From Saccoglossus kowalevskii (Eukaryota > Hemichordata > Enteropneusta > Harrimaniidae), in contig NW_003137821.1 in the NCBI RefSeq assembly GCF_000003605.2, positions 120,082-184,081 of the forward strand: a stretch of 64,000 bases of DNA, in the 5' to 3' direction. A model generated the notes under the pieces. That model was not told the origin of the DNA. It saw only the letters and a program-made list of their open reading frames with translations, and did no database searches. The translations under genes were made by a program, and so were the position numbers. Shown piece by piece: positions 46,048-57,435 of the stretch. Positions within the stretch are counted from its first letter, which is position 1. Each line of letters begins with the position of its first letter.

Positions 46048-47011
46048 TTAAGGTAGCGAGACTATTATTTGTGTTGAAAATTACGATTTTCACATTTATT
46101 TATTAATTGATGAAATGCACTATAAACTTTCATTTGATAAAGTCAACATAACATAGAATGTCATGTAAGTTGTTAANNNNNNNNNNNNNNNNNNNNNNNN
46201 NNNNNNNNNNNNNNNNNNNNNNNNNNNNNNNNNNNNNNNNNNNNNNNNNNNNNNNNNNNNNNNNNNNNNNNNNNNNNNNNNNNNNNNNNNNNNNNNNNNN
46301 NNNNNNNNNNNNNNNNNNNNNNNNNNNNNNNNNNNNNNNNNNNNNNNNNNNNNNNNNNNNNNNNNNNNNNNNNNNNNNNNNNNNNNNNNNNNNNNNNNNN
46401 NNNNNNNNNNNNNNNNNNNNNNNNNNNNNNNNNNNNNNNNNNNNNNNNNNNNNNNNNNNNNNNNNNNNNNNNNNNNNNNNNNNNNNNNNNNNNNNNNNNN
46501 NNNNNNNNNNNNNNNNNNNNNNNNNNNNNNNNNNNNNNNNNNNNNNNNNNNNNNNNNNNNNNNNNNNNNNNNNNNNNNNNNNNNNNNNNNNNNNNNNNNN
46601 NNNNNNNNNNNNNNNNNNNNNNNNNNNNNNNNNNNNNNNNNNNNNNNNNNNNNNNNNNNNNNNNNNNNNNNNNNNNNNNNNNNNNNNNNNNNNNNNNNNN
46701 NNNNNNNNNNNNNNNNNNNNNNNNNNNNNNNNNNNNNNNNNNNNNNNNNNNNNNNNNNNNNNNNNNNNNNNNNNNNNNNNNNNNNNNNNNNNNNNNNNNN
46801 NNNNNNNNNNNNNNNNNNNNNNNNNNNNNNNNNNNNNNNNNNNNNNNNNNNNNNNNNNNNNNNNNNNNNNNNNNNNNNNNNNNNNNNNNNNNNNNNNNNN
46901 NNNNNNNNNNNNNNNNNNNNNNNNNNNNNNNNNNNNNNNNNNNNNNNNNAGTCATTTAGTCACAATTAGAAGATGAAAACAAGTATGCAAATAATAGTCC
47001 CGCTACCTTAA
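46048..47011. mobile_element. DNA transposon with 24-bp inverted ends spanning an assembly gap
   Basis: The left end 46048-46071 and the reverse of the right end 46988-47011 agree over 24 bp with one mismatch (TTAAGGTAGCG(A/G)GACTATTA continuing TTTG). TTAA stands at both outer ends, consistent with TTAA-target insertion. As drawn it is about 964 bp, of which 773 are Ns (46177-46949), so its true size and any transposase gene are unknown. Confidence 0.75.
46177..46949. other. Assembly gap (773 Ns)
   Basis: A run of Ns; content unknown. Frames reported across it are meaningless. Confidence 1.
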
Positions 47012-47571
47012 TAGTTCTAATAGTTGCTTAATTTAAGTGTCAGCGTTTGAGAACACTTCCCTTACATGAAGGGTACATACGTAAAGCGACACACGATGTT
47101 CGATGTGGCTTCCATGTGATCTATTTATCGGCATACAATGGTTGTAATGTACATTGTTGGTACAAAATATTGGAAAATATGCTCTATGATCTTTGTTTTG
47201 TGTCATCTCAACTTTTGACGGTCACCCGTCATCTGACCAACTTGTGTAGAAGAACTTGTTCACGTAAATCAACTCAACCAATTGTTTACTACCAGAATGT
47301 ACATGTATATGCATCATACAGCATGATTCTTCGTTGTTTGAAACATGCATTGTGATTGGCTATTCAAAATTGTGAGATTTGAATGTGACTTCCTATGGAA
47401 GGGTGGTCAGATCAATTTGAAAAATTGACAAAAACAATAGTCGAAGTAAAGGCAAGATAGAAGAGAGAAAAATTATACTCAAAAGTCAAAACAACAAATC
47501 ATGTTTGTAATCAGACTGGGGAATATTGTACATTTATGTGGGGGAAAAATCGTAGTTGCTATCTTGGCATT
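47012..47571. other. Non-coding spacer
   Basis: A 102-codon plus frame at 47047-47355 lacks any domain or splice context. Nothing else is visible. Confidence 0.35.
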
Positions 47572-47737
47572 TACTGTAAAATACTCTCGCTGAAAATACT
47601 TTTTGGGTGTTTTGTATGGAATATATTTTTCACTGATTTTTGACAAGTTGAATGTAAAATATAGGAATAAAGGTATATTCGCTGGATTTTATTTTCACTG
47701 AATCTTTCATTTAGCAAAAATAGCGTATTTTACATGA
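47572..47737. mobile_element. TACTGTAAAATAC-ended MITE, copy 3
   Basis: Left end TACTGTAAAATACTC and right end GTATTTTACATGA, with the family interior (CTTTTTGGGTGTTTTGTATG, TATATTCGCTGGATTTTATT). Slightly deleted near the left end compared with 28927. Confidence 0.85.
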
Positions 47738-48407
47738 TCACTCAGAAATTATTATATTTGCACAATTTTCTGGTTGTGAAAAATTGACAGCTTATTGTAC
47801 ATGTAGTTTGTTAACACTTTATTACAGCTCAATCAGTGCACTAAATGGAGTCTCAGATCTCCTCCCTGTGATCTTTATCTCTAAGCTTTACATTTCTGAT
47901 GATGTAATCCCTTCTGTTCATATCTCTTTCATTCCCAGTAGTATTTCAACTTTCTCTGTAATACACCGACGTCACACTGACATTTCATCATTTGTAGTAA
48001 TCCCTGTCATCTTGGAGACTTGACTAGTTTCTCTGAAACGTAATTGTTTACTCCCAAGTCTTGTGATTTTTTTTTTCAATACTACTGTAGTAAAGAAACA
48101 TTTTGCTGTTTGACAGATAGGATCACTGTTTGTTCTATTAAAAGCCCACATAACCAAAAATTGCATTTAGTGACCACTTTTTCGTCTATATAATTAAGCA
48201 TATGCGTTAATAGAATAAATATGGTTTATTGTCTACAAGGTACTTGTGGATGTCTAAATGTATTTTTTTTGACAGTTTTTCTCAAAAAATTTTCAGTGAA
48301 CACATTAAATTTATTAATATTTATATTAATAAAATTTATATCAAATATAATCACTGATAAAGACTAGAATTCTTGTGCATGTACAGTAATGTGATATAGG
48401 ATCAAAA
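47738..48407. other. Non-coding spacer
   Basis: No supported gene, RNA gene or repeat. Confidence 0.35.
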
Positions 48408-48690
48408 CTGGTATCATATCAAAATGATATCCCATGTTGATTCTTGCAGTTCAGTAATTTACCTACATGTACATGTATGAGTGTACAGTATCTGTCTTGC
48501 ACATGTTCATATGTTATCTTTCACTGCAGTTATAACGTTGTGGTATGACTGGTATCATATCAACATGATATCCTTTTGCAGATCAGTAATATATCTATGT
48601 GTATGCTGTAATGCTGTACAAAAAAACACTATCTGTCTTGCACATGTCACATTTTCCAGTTATTTTTCACTGCAGTTATAACATTCATGC
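48408..48690 (+). repeat. Two-copy tandem duplication of about 140 bp
   Basis: Each copy has ACTGGTATCATATCA(A)AATGATATC, then CAG(A/T)TCAGTAATWTA, CTATCTGTCTTGCACATG and TTTCACTGCAGTTATAAC. The copies are diverged by small indels. Confidence 0.8.
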
Positions 48691-48837
48691 TATAACTATT
48701 AATTTAAAAGTGACTGTATTCCAGGTATAAACACCATGGGAGTAGTAAAGATGATTTTCTTGCGGTTTGAATTTTGATTTATGTTGTCGGTAAAAGTATT
48801 TTCGAAGTAAGAGTAAATAAAATGTCACAATATCTCC

Positions 48838-49140
48838 ATAATTTACAGCATTCTATAATTTTGGATATGCATGGGGTATCAGTACCCTGTCTTGACAAAT
48901 TTTAGCTGGCACCATGTTTGAATGTTTATAGCAAAAAAGTTCCACTGATTTTCACCAACTTGCTCAGTTTTGGGCTTTACACAATGCAACTTGGTTTGGA
49001 AGATTTATAATAATATTAATACATGTAATAAAGTTATTACAATGATATCGCAAAGCATGCACTCAGACAGGACTGTCTATTGTACATACTTTGTGGTATT
49101 TTCTACATATCCATAATATCCTTGTATTACATTGTGTATG
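48838..49140 (+). repeat. Dispersed element with GGTTATTAC-type stem, copy 2
   Basis: TTTACAGCATTCTATAATTTTG, GCATGGGGTATC, AAAAAAGTTCCACTGATTTTCA, AAAGTTATTACAATGAT and TACATACTTTGTGGTAT follow the same order as 24520-24850. The stem is decayed. Confidence 0.7.
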
Positions 49141-50892
49141 CATCCACATTTTTAACAGGTTTACAGAAGGATAAAATCTATGGATATTTTTTTGTTCAGT
49201 GAAGCTGTGAGTAGACCACATGCACACATTGCTGTACAGAGAGTGGCTGGGTATTCTGAGAGACAAGTATTTGAATTCAGAATATATAACAATTTTCCAT
49301 TTAATGCACTGATTGCTATTCAGGTCATTATTTAACTGTATTTGCTATATTGGAAATGTACAAATGTATGTTCTCAAAAGAAGCATATGTGCTATAAAAA
49401 AAAGCATATGTGCTATAAAGCAGTGCTATTATATACCCATTCTACGCCAATTAAAATACACACTATTTTCTAGGTTAATAAGTCGCTGAGTAGGTTTGGT
49501 GAAAGCAAACATTCTTGTATTTATACTGTCTTCATTAGATGCGCATCTATTTTTGTAATGGACCTCATACATTGAAGTCAGTGACACAAGAACAAATAGG
49601 ATCTAATTTGTCATAAAAATGGCTCAGTGTTTTGAGATATTTAACCGTTTAAACTGCATCATTTTATTTTTCATCAAAATTTTGGTGTAACTTGTTGCAT
49701 GTTTTTATGTATTTTTCAAAAATTCTTTGAGGCTTTTGATCCAAATGAACAGAATTTTACATTGCCTGCATGGTATTGATGGTATTTAAAAAAAAAAAAA
49801 AATACGCAAACAATTGTGTTTCGGGAAAAAATACAGGAAATATTTTGTTTTGCAATTTTTGTTGACAAAAGTTAACTTCGGTGCTCAATGGGCTACAACA
49901 ACATGTCTTCCTCCGGGTTGTTTTGGTTCCACATCTCCAATCCAGTTTTGAATGTGATCCACTCACTCCAACGTATCAGTTTAGGCTCAACATTTCCCAT
50001 CTTTAAAAATAATGTTGACGATTATGTCATATGAGGATATGAATGTTTCGAGTTGTTCTTTCGATAGAGAAGAGAAAAGAGTTTTACGGCTCTCGATCGC
50101 ATCTCTTTATTAAAGTGCATACATGTTTCTGCATCGGTGATTTGTACCCGAGGGTTTTTTTGCATTCCATTGTTATGATGAGAAATTGCAAGTTTTTGGT
50201 TAAGCAATGTACCCGCTGATGGAGATCATAATCATCACAGTTCATTAGTGAGAATACATGTTATATTCTCCCATGAGAATCTCAAGTATTGAGGCCACCA
50301 ATTATTTCTAAATTACCAAACAAATGAACAGACATGTTATGCTGTAGCTCATGAAAATACAGATATATTTTTTGTTTTGAGCATTCTGTTTGCCTGGACT
50401 GCTAGTGTTTCGTATTAATGTTCCACCACAGTAATTCGGGTCAACAGCGATTCTTTGCAGATCCAGGTGTGTTGACACTTTATTAAAAAACATTAGCAAA
50501 GGAAATTCGAATGGGTAGCCAAAATGATCGCCAAAATTTTTACATTCTCTTATATGTTTTTTCGTGTTTTTTTTCATTAAAATAAAATGTTGTTTGAGTG
50601 TGTATATATGGAAAAAGCCAGGTTACCACGAAACAAACGAGAGACTATATTGTATATATGCAAGTCTAACATGCTGTGAAAATTGATTGATCGTACTAAA
50701 GCACATATTTTCTACAATTCATGCAAGTTTAGATCATGAAATCTCTCTGTATAATTCACCTTTTCTTTCTAACAAGCTATATTTTGCCATTGTCGGAACT
50801 AGTGAATAATCAGGTGAAAACCAAGCTTTTATTACTTCGATATTTGCATCTCAGTTATGAATATCCTGCGAGACAGAGTCAGTCATCTTTTT
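49141..50892. other. Non-coding stretch
   Basis: No supported exon. AAGCATATGTGCTATAAA is duplicated side by side near 49382-49420. Confidence 0.35.
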
Positions 50893-51436
50893 AGCTCCGC
50901 TGTTGACTTTGTCGAGCGGAGCTTATCATATGAGTGATTGTCCTCCGTCGTCGTTGGTGTCATTTGTTTTACTTTTTCGACTTCTACTTGAAAACTACAA
51001 GCCTGAATGCTTTGATACTTGGTGTATATGTACCTTGGGTAGACCTCTCTTAGATTTGTTCATTTCATGAAGATATCTTCAATTCTCTAATTTTGGTGAA
51101 TATTTTTGTCATTTTTGTTAAAAAAGTGATATTTTCGACTTCTTGTTAAAAACCTCAAGTCCAATCGCTTTGATATTACATATATAGGTACTACATGTGG
51201 ACCTCTCTTAGATTTGTTCATTTCATGATGATATCTTCAATTCTCTAATTTTGATGAATATTTTTATAATTGTTGGTAAAAATTGATATTTACGACTTCT
51301 TGTTGAAAACAGCAAGTTTGATTGCTTTGATACAATGTACTATACATATTGTTCATTTTCTAATGATATCTTCTGTTCTTTAATTGAAATGTGCATTGCT
51401 AACAGCGGAGCCATCTCAGCCAACAGGCTGCTTGTT
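50893..51436 (+). repeat. AGCTCCGCTGT-ended dispersed repeat, copy 2 (about 545 bp)
   Basis: Same start, internal units and end as 35800-36584, in the same orientation but with fewer internal units (AGCTCCGCTGTTGACTTTGT ... AACAGCGGAGCCATCTCAGC). The length difference matches loss or gain of internal repeats. Confidence 0.85.
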
Positions 51437-52204
51437 ATATCATTTGGAATCTGAAAATCATAGTAAATCATACTTAGAACAAAAAAGTAAGAGATCCGAT
51501 AGCATAGAAGTTTGTTGGACTCGCAACAGTAATCTGAATGAGAAAATATCCCATTGTGGGAGGTGAATACTAAATGTAGTTCCAAGACCCAAAAGTTCAA
51601 TAAAGAGACAGAATGTTCTCAGAGTGCAACTTAAAAATAATCATGTTTACAAAATGTCCTGGTATTTTTATTTTCTTTTGGTGCCATGTGGAAAGCAAAC
51701 AATTTCTTTTTATATTTGCTTATAAAACTGCTTTTTTTGCAGAGGTGCTAAACATAATCCATTTGTATGAGAGGGTGGTAACAATTCTCTCATCAATTTT
51801 TCAACCTGCTATCCCCTATAAATAATGGTTCAACCCAGAAAGGATCTGAATATAAATCCAGGATTACTTGTCTAATATTGATATAACTCATCTTTAGGGA
51901 TAGCCGTATAAATATACAGCAATTGCAATTTGTATGTATTGTTGTAAATTGGATTTGACAGCAGATTAAATGGTTTTATTTTCAGTATGTCTTTTCTATT
52001 AACTGTTGTCATATCACATGACTATATGGCCGCTGTGTGGGTTATTTATATGTGCAAATTGTGTTATTTTTACAAAATACCTTGCCTTGAGTGTGTTATT
52101 TACTTAGAAAACTTGATACTTGTGGTTTTGACTTATGGTTTTGTGGGAAGAGTCTTCCTGTTGATATATTGTGATAATAATTATACATTATTATACACCG
52201 CAAT
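51437..52204. other. Non-coding spacer
   Basis: Short plus frames only; no leader, domain or splice context. Confidence 0.35.
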
Positions 52205-52536
52205 GCCATAAATTACAGCGTACCATAATTTTGCGGTATTTTATGGGGTATTTTCATCCTACTGTATTAGGAAATGCGAATTCCAAATATGGAATGATTA
52301 CGCGCGTAAGCGTCCTCTAATAATAAAAACAAACATGGCTACCACCAGGGTTTGACCAAAGAAGTTCGCTGATTCTGTTTTAGGATTTCAGCATTCCCAC
52401 AGTGTATCCTTGGAAGGAAAAGTGTACAATAATGAGGTTATTACAAGGATACCTCAAAGTATACACTCAGTACAGTACGCCGTCTCATCGACCGACACTA
52501 TACTGTCTTTGTGCATCCTTGTAATAACCTCATATA
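52205..52536 (+). repeat. Dispersed element with perfect 19-bp stem, copy 3
   Basis: Starts AATTACAGCGTACCATAATT, contains GGAAATGCGAATTCC, and ends with a perfect inverted repeat: ATGAGGTTATTACAAGGAT at 52432-52450 and its complement at 52515-52533, around a 64-base loop. The stem is the best kept of the three copies. Confidence 0.8.
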
Positions 52537-52665
52537 ATTATACATAAATATATACATAAATTATATATTTTGAAACCAATGTATGTCAAATTCAAGTAAC
52601 AAACAAACATTTTCTTTGGTTTAAATTTCGGACAGAGAACTAATGTAGCATGCTATGTATTTGCT

Positions 52666-53037
52666 CACAGTCAGCTGGCGCACACGTGATAATAAAATTG
52701 TCATTCGGACTCGGCAGCCAATCAGCTTACAGTTAAATGACATGTTTTGTTTCAGATACCCCAGGAAAGTGCTCTATGTTCTTCGTGCAATTAGGTGTTC
52801 GTATGCAAGGGATTTTTCCCTAACAAAAAAGACGAATTCAGCCGAATTTTGTTAACAAATGGCTTAATATTACCCGAACGGGCCATTTGGCCGTGAACAA
52901 TTTTTTTTCCTCCACGATTTGTCGGAATCTAAAGTTTTCTTTTTATTTAGTTTTATGCCGCATTCAAGTTGGTGGCCATATACACCAGTAGTAAATATCG
53001 CATATTTTTATTATCACATGTGTGCCAGCTGACTGTG
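52666..53037. mobile_element. MITE with CACAGTCAGCTGGCG inverted ends
   Basis: The left 52666-52697 (CACAGTCAGCTGGCGCACAC, then GTGATAATAAAA) pairs with the reverse of 53007-53037 (CACAGTCAGCTGGCACACAT, then GTGATAATAAA) with few mismatches. Flanking TATTTGCTC/GAGCAAATA may extend the ends. I see only this copy in the window. Confidence 0.7.
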
Positions 53038-53377
53038 TATTTGCTCTATTAGAGGTGGGCATCACCAATAGTAGCACATAAAACCAAAAAATGAATCATT
53101 GAATTATACTTTATTATGACAATAGATACACTTGACATTCATGTAAGCATATTTGTTACTAATGGAACAAATACAGTGTATTCCACAGCTACTCACAGAT
53201 GAAATCTATTTAGACATTTGTCTTGTCTTTTTATTTCTACTACAAGGACTCCAATATATGATTACAGAAGCTATATATATTTTAGACTTCAGTAATAAAT
53301 GTTTTCTAAAAATGAGAGTAAAATAACTCTCTGAATATTAGGTACTTAACAACTCAGGATTGTAATTTATTTATTTA

Positions 53378-53488
53378 TTGTGTTATTTGCATAAATGTCT
53401 TTGTGCACATGTTATTTGCATAAAGTCATTGTGCCTATGTTTACATGTATTTGCATAAATGCCATTGTGGATGTTATTTGCTTAATTT
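53378..53488. repeat. Short tandem repeat with octamer (ATTTGCAT) words
   Basis: Four degenerate units of 26-36 bp, TGTTATTTGCATAAATGTCA type. Perfect ATTTGCAT octamers are at 53385, 53414 and 53449, with a degenerate one at 53476. Each is followed by a CATTGTG or CTTTGTG word. Confidence 0.75.
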
Positions 53489-53507
53489 GTCAATATAATA
53501 TAGGAAA

Positions 53508-54070
53508 TAAATGTAATATATATGATGCAAATATTATCAATATATGGAATATATGTAAATATCTAATCCAAATATTATTATTCATATATGGAATATATGT
53601 AAATATCTAATCCAAATATTATTATTCATATATGGAATATATGTAAATATCTAATCCAAATATTATTATTCATATATGGAATATATGTAAATATCTGATC
53701 CTAATATTATCCATATATGGAATATATGTAAATATCTAATCCAAATATTATTATTCATATATGGAATATATGTAAATATCTAATCCAAATATTATTATTC
53801 ATATATGGAATATATGTAAATATCTAATCCAAATATTATTATTCATATATGGAATATATGTAAATATCTGATCCAAATATTATCCATATATGGAATATGT
53901 GTAAATATCTAATCCAAATATTATTTTTCATATATGGAATATATGTAAATATCTGATCCAAATATTATCCATATATGGAATATATGTAAATATTTGATCC
54001 AAACATCCATTTATAGAATGTATATAAATATCTGATCCAAACATTATCCATATATGGAATACAATGTATA
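53508..54070. repeat. About 43-bp AT-rich tandem array
   Basis: About 12-13 units of AATATTATTATTCATATATG, GAATATATGTAAATATCTAA and TCC, with some units shortened by loss of ATT. The 3' end is more degenerate. Confidence 0.93.
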
Positions 54071-55561
54071 TGTATTTCAAATCATTTATTATGGTATCAC
54101 ATTTTGAAAGAGCTTGTCTGTGCATATGACATAAATCATATTCCTTGTGCTGTCCATTATATCGCTATCTGTGCTACACACAGCTATACTGCGGACTGAA
54201 AAAATGAAATATTATCAAGGCTATCATTAACGCATACGGGAGCCTATTCACAATGAAAACGAGAGATGCGAAAAGTTGATACAGAGGTCGTATGTAAATA
54301 TCTGCTAGCATTTTGAAATTGATCAGGTAGAGCGTAGCCTCCCCAGGGAGTGTCGTATTAATGGATGTTTGCTGCGGACTCTCCTATCATACATGTGTTT
54401 ACTGGCCTGCACGTAATGTTGGGTGATATATTTCCCTGCTAATGTCTCCCAGGTGTACATATTTTCTTTCACGCTGTATTTGCAGGCATTGAATGGCTGT
54501 TTGTTTTTTACAAGCGTGCATCCACTCATCCACAATTAAACATATATTGGCTTACAAAAAAAATATAGGTCACGTTCCAATCATCAAGCTTTTGCTTAGT
54601 TTTTTCTAGCTGTTTCAAACATCATATTTTGCTCTAATTCTTTTGGGCGGAGTTATGTCACAGAACGCTCTATGCTGCTATTTAACACAGGAACCACTGT
54701 ACCACATATTTCTATGAGTTCAGCTAAAGTCGAGAAAACATCACCAACTCAGCTCTGTGACAATCCAGAACAATCAAATTTATATATTTTGCACATGTAC
54801 ATGTAGAGGCACATTTTTTGAGAGTTTTCAAATATTGTCTTCACTGGTTGTGGTTGCCAGGCGGTGAAAATGCCCGGGTGTTCGCTTCCGAGAATACTCA
54901 GTTTGATATATGTACATTGTAGACAAATCACTGTTAAATTGTCGCTGCTAGATGTTTACTATTTTCGAAACACTTACGAGGACAAATTTTTGTGTTTTTC
55001 TCTCACTTGCTAAAGTATAGTGGTTTATTGTATTTTAAATAATTGTTAAGTCATCAACAGACAATTATAATTTATCTTGAAAAAGCTGAAATTATTATTC
55101 ACATTTGTCCGTCACTTTGTCCATTAATTTGTCCAATTGTAATTTTGAATTTATAAAATATTCCATTGAAGCACCACGGTCATCCAAACACGGCATGTTC
55201 AAGACGAGGGTCCCATGCAACAACATGCAGTATACAATAGGATGTATGTACAATATTATTTATTTACCCGAAATTGCAATGACTGGCGCTTTTTTCTATT
55301 TTGCCATTCTTATCAAAGAGGAAGTCTAAGTAATTTAAAGTCAGGCGTTGACAGGAGTACAATTTCTTTGATTTTCAGTTGAAGTGTTTACTCGTCTGGT
55401 CATGCCCAGTCCTGCTCGCATCCGGTCTCTTTCACTATGTTGCTTTTTTTGACATAGAATATTGTATTTCATACAATAATAAATAAATTATGGTAATATT
55501 AACAAATACATAATTTATATGAAGGTACATGTATATACAAATCCATGGTATTTAACTGTAG
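54071..55561. other. Non-coding stretch
   Basis: No supported gene. The block at 54852-54899 (GGTTGCCAGGCGGTGAAAAT, GCCCGGG) repeats that at 216-262. Confidence 0.35.
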
Positions 55562-55711
55562 TTAAAGCGATGGAGTCGTCACCTGCGCATGCGGCAGATG
55601 ACCATTGCGTGTCATTGTTTACAAACAAGCGATGACCAATGAGCCTTTGCGTTTTTAGTGTGTTGTTATTATCACTTGGAACTCTATTCGCAGGAGACCC
55701 TTTCGCTTTAA
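55562..55711 (+). mobile_element. TTAA-flanked MITE, group B, copy 3
   Basis: A 150-bp element from TTAAAGCGATGGAGTCGTCA to GAGACCCTTTCGCTTTAA, with the group B interior (TTGTTTACAAACAAGCGATG, GCCTTTGCGTTTTTAGTGTG). Both ends are present. Confidence 0.87.
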
Positions 55712-57317
55712 AAACCAGTATCAACGTGTTGGAAAATGTTTTTTGGAATGTATTACCAACGTTCGACCTTATTTGAAAAATGTGCATCACATTTACGTCA
55801 CATTTGTGGGCTTTCTTTTGTTTACATCAGACGCATCGACAAATATAGCGTGTAGAGAAAACAGAATCCCGTCATTGAGTGCAAATAAATGCACAGACAC
55901 GAATTGCTTAAAACACTTCACATTGGGATAGAATTAACCTTCAATATGTGTTCTGATCGGTTACGATCAGTGTAATTATTTCATGCATACTTTACAGAAG
56001 TCTCTTCATCATCCATGATATTTGTACTTTATAAATTAAAATTATGTGTTACTGACGTTATTGATAATTAATAAACTGTTGATTCAAACTATTAATTAGT
56101 CTGTAAACCTAATAATTATGTTTGAATTTCGTGATAAAAACGTAAAATTGTATCATAGTTTGACAGAATGTAGCATCATGTTATAATTGTGTCGTCATAA
56201 ATGTCCATATTATGAACATACATGTATCTAGCAACAGAAATTTAACGGTCTACGAGGCTCAAATTTTTGCTTTGGTATGTTGATGCAATATCGGTAATTT
56301 TTGTCATTATTCTCAGATGCATTTGCAGTCTATCATGGCAAGGAATAATAGAAACACTCTAAATTAACTCGAGTACTGCTCTGTTACCGCAGGCAACTAG
56401 TCAAGCTGACAGTACGGTGTAATGTTACTGTCTGTCGTAGACTTCTGCTTCTGGCAATGTATCATTACAGTCTCTGTTTTTATAGAGATTCTTTGAATTT
56501 GTTGAATTATTTAAACAGCTTCCAGAAAATAGTATAGCAAGTAGTAATTCGAAAGTGCTTTAGTCAGTTTTTATAATATGAATTACGTTGTGTCAGTCTT
56601 TAGTGGGTTAACAAAGTTAATAATTTATTTCATAATATAAATCATTTTTAACCTTATACTGACCTATTTTGAGTTAATATTTTTTTATTAGAAATTAATG
56701 TTTAATCAGATTGTTGATACAAATGATTTTTCTGTCAGATAAAATATTCTGAATATTAAATATTTTTATATTTAATAAATTTATTATGCTGTCCAAGGGT
56801 GTACATATGTAATAATAGATGTGTCAAAAATTAATAGCGAGTGGGAAATCTTAAAAAAGAAACTTCATAGGATGGTGATACAGTATCTACATACAATCCA
56901 TTTTTAAAAAGAAAAAAATTTTACCTGTACAAAAAAAAATTATGAATCTGATTTTCTACCTTACCCTTCCCAGAAATAATGGAATGCCCCATAATAATTT
57001 TTCATGAAATTTAAACTGAAACTACCAGAATTTTCATACATGTATCCAAACCTTATGGTTTGGTATTCAGTGTGAAATGTTATCACTTGCACTTTGAACT
57101 CTCTTACGTACAGGAATGTGCAGTGACAGCAGCAGAGCTGTTTTTCCAAGATATTAAGTCATGCAAAATTTGTTTCTATTTGTAATTGACCTTACCCTTA
57201 AAGTCATAGTCAAACATATATTGATCTTTCAAATTTCATGAAAACAATGTATGCATGTTATTTCTGTCGCATGGGACCCACATTTAACATGATGCAGAAC
57301 AATGACTGCCACTTTGT
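55712..57317. other. Non-coding stretch
   Basis: No gene seen. AT-rich, with a short GATCGGTTACGATC hairpin near 55957. Confidence 0.35.
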
Positions 57318-57435
57318 TTCAAAGGTCATTGGTCATCGGCTGCATCCTGTTCGATATGGGACACTTAGTGATGTATCGTACACAATGCATCTACCGTTAA
57401 ATTCAAACACGTGCTGCTTGACAACAATTGCACAT
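57318..57435 (+). mobile_element. TTAA-flanked MITE, group A, copy 3 (decayed)
   Basis: Retains CATCCTGTTCGATATGGGAC, TGTATCGTACACAATGC and AAATTCAAACACGTGCTGC from 15382-15520, but the inverted ends are worn beyond a clear TTAA. Confidence 0.7.

Noticed and set aside
46158-46976. Frames of about 270 and 260 codons around 46.2-47.0 kb
   Set aside because: They consist of Ns in the assembly gap.
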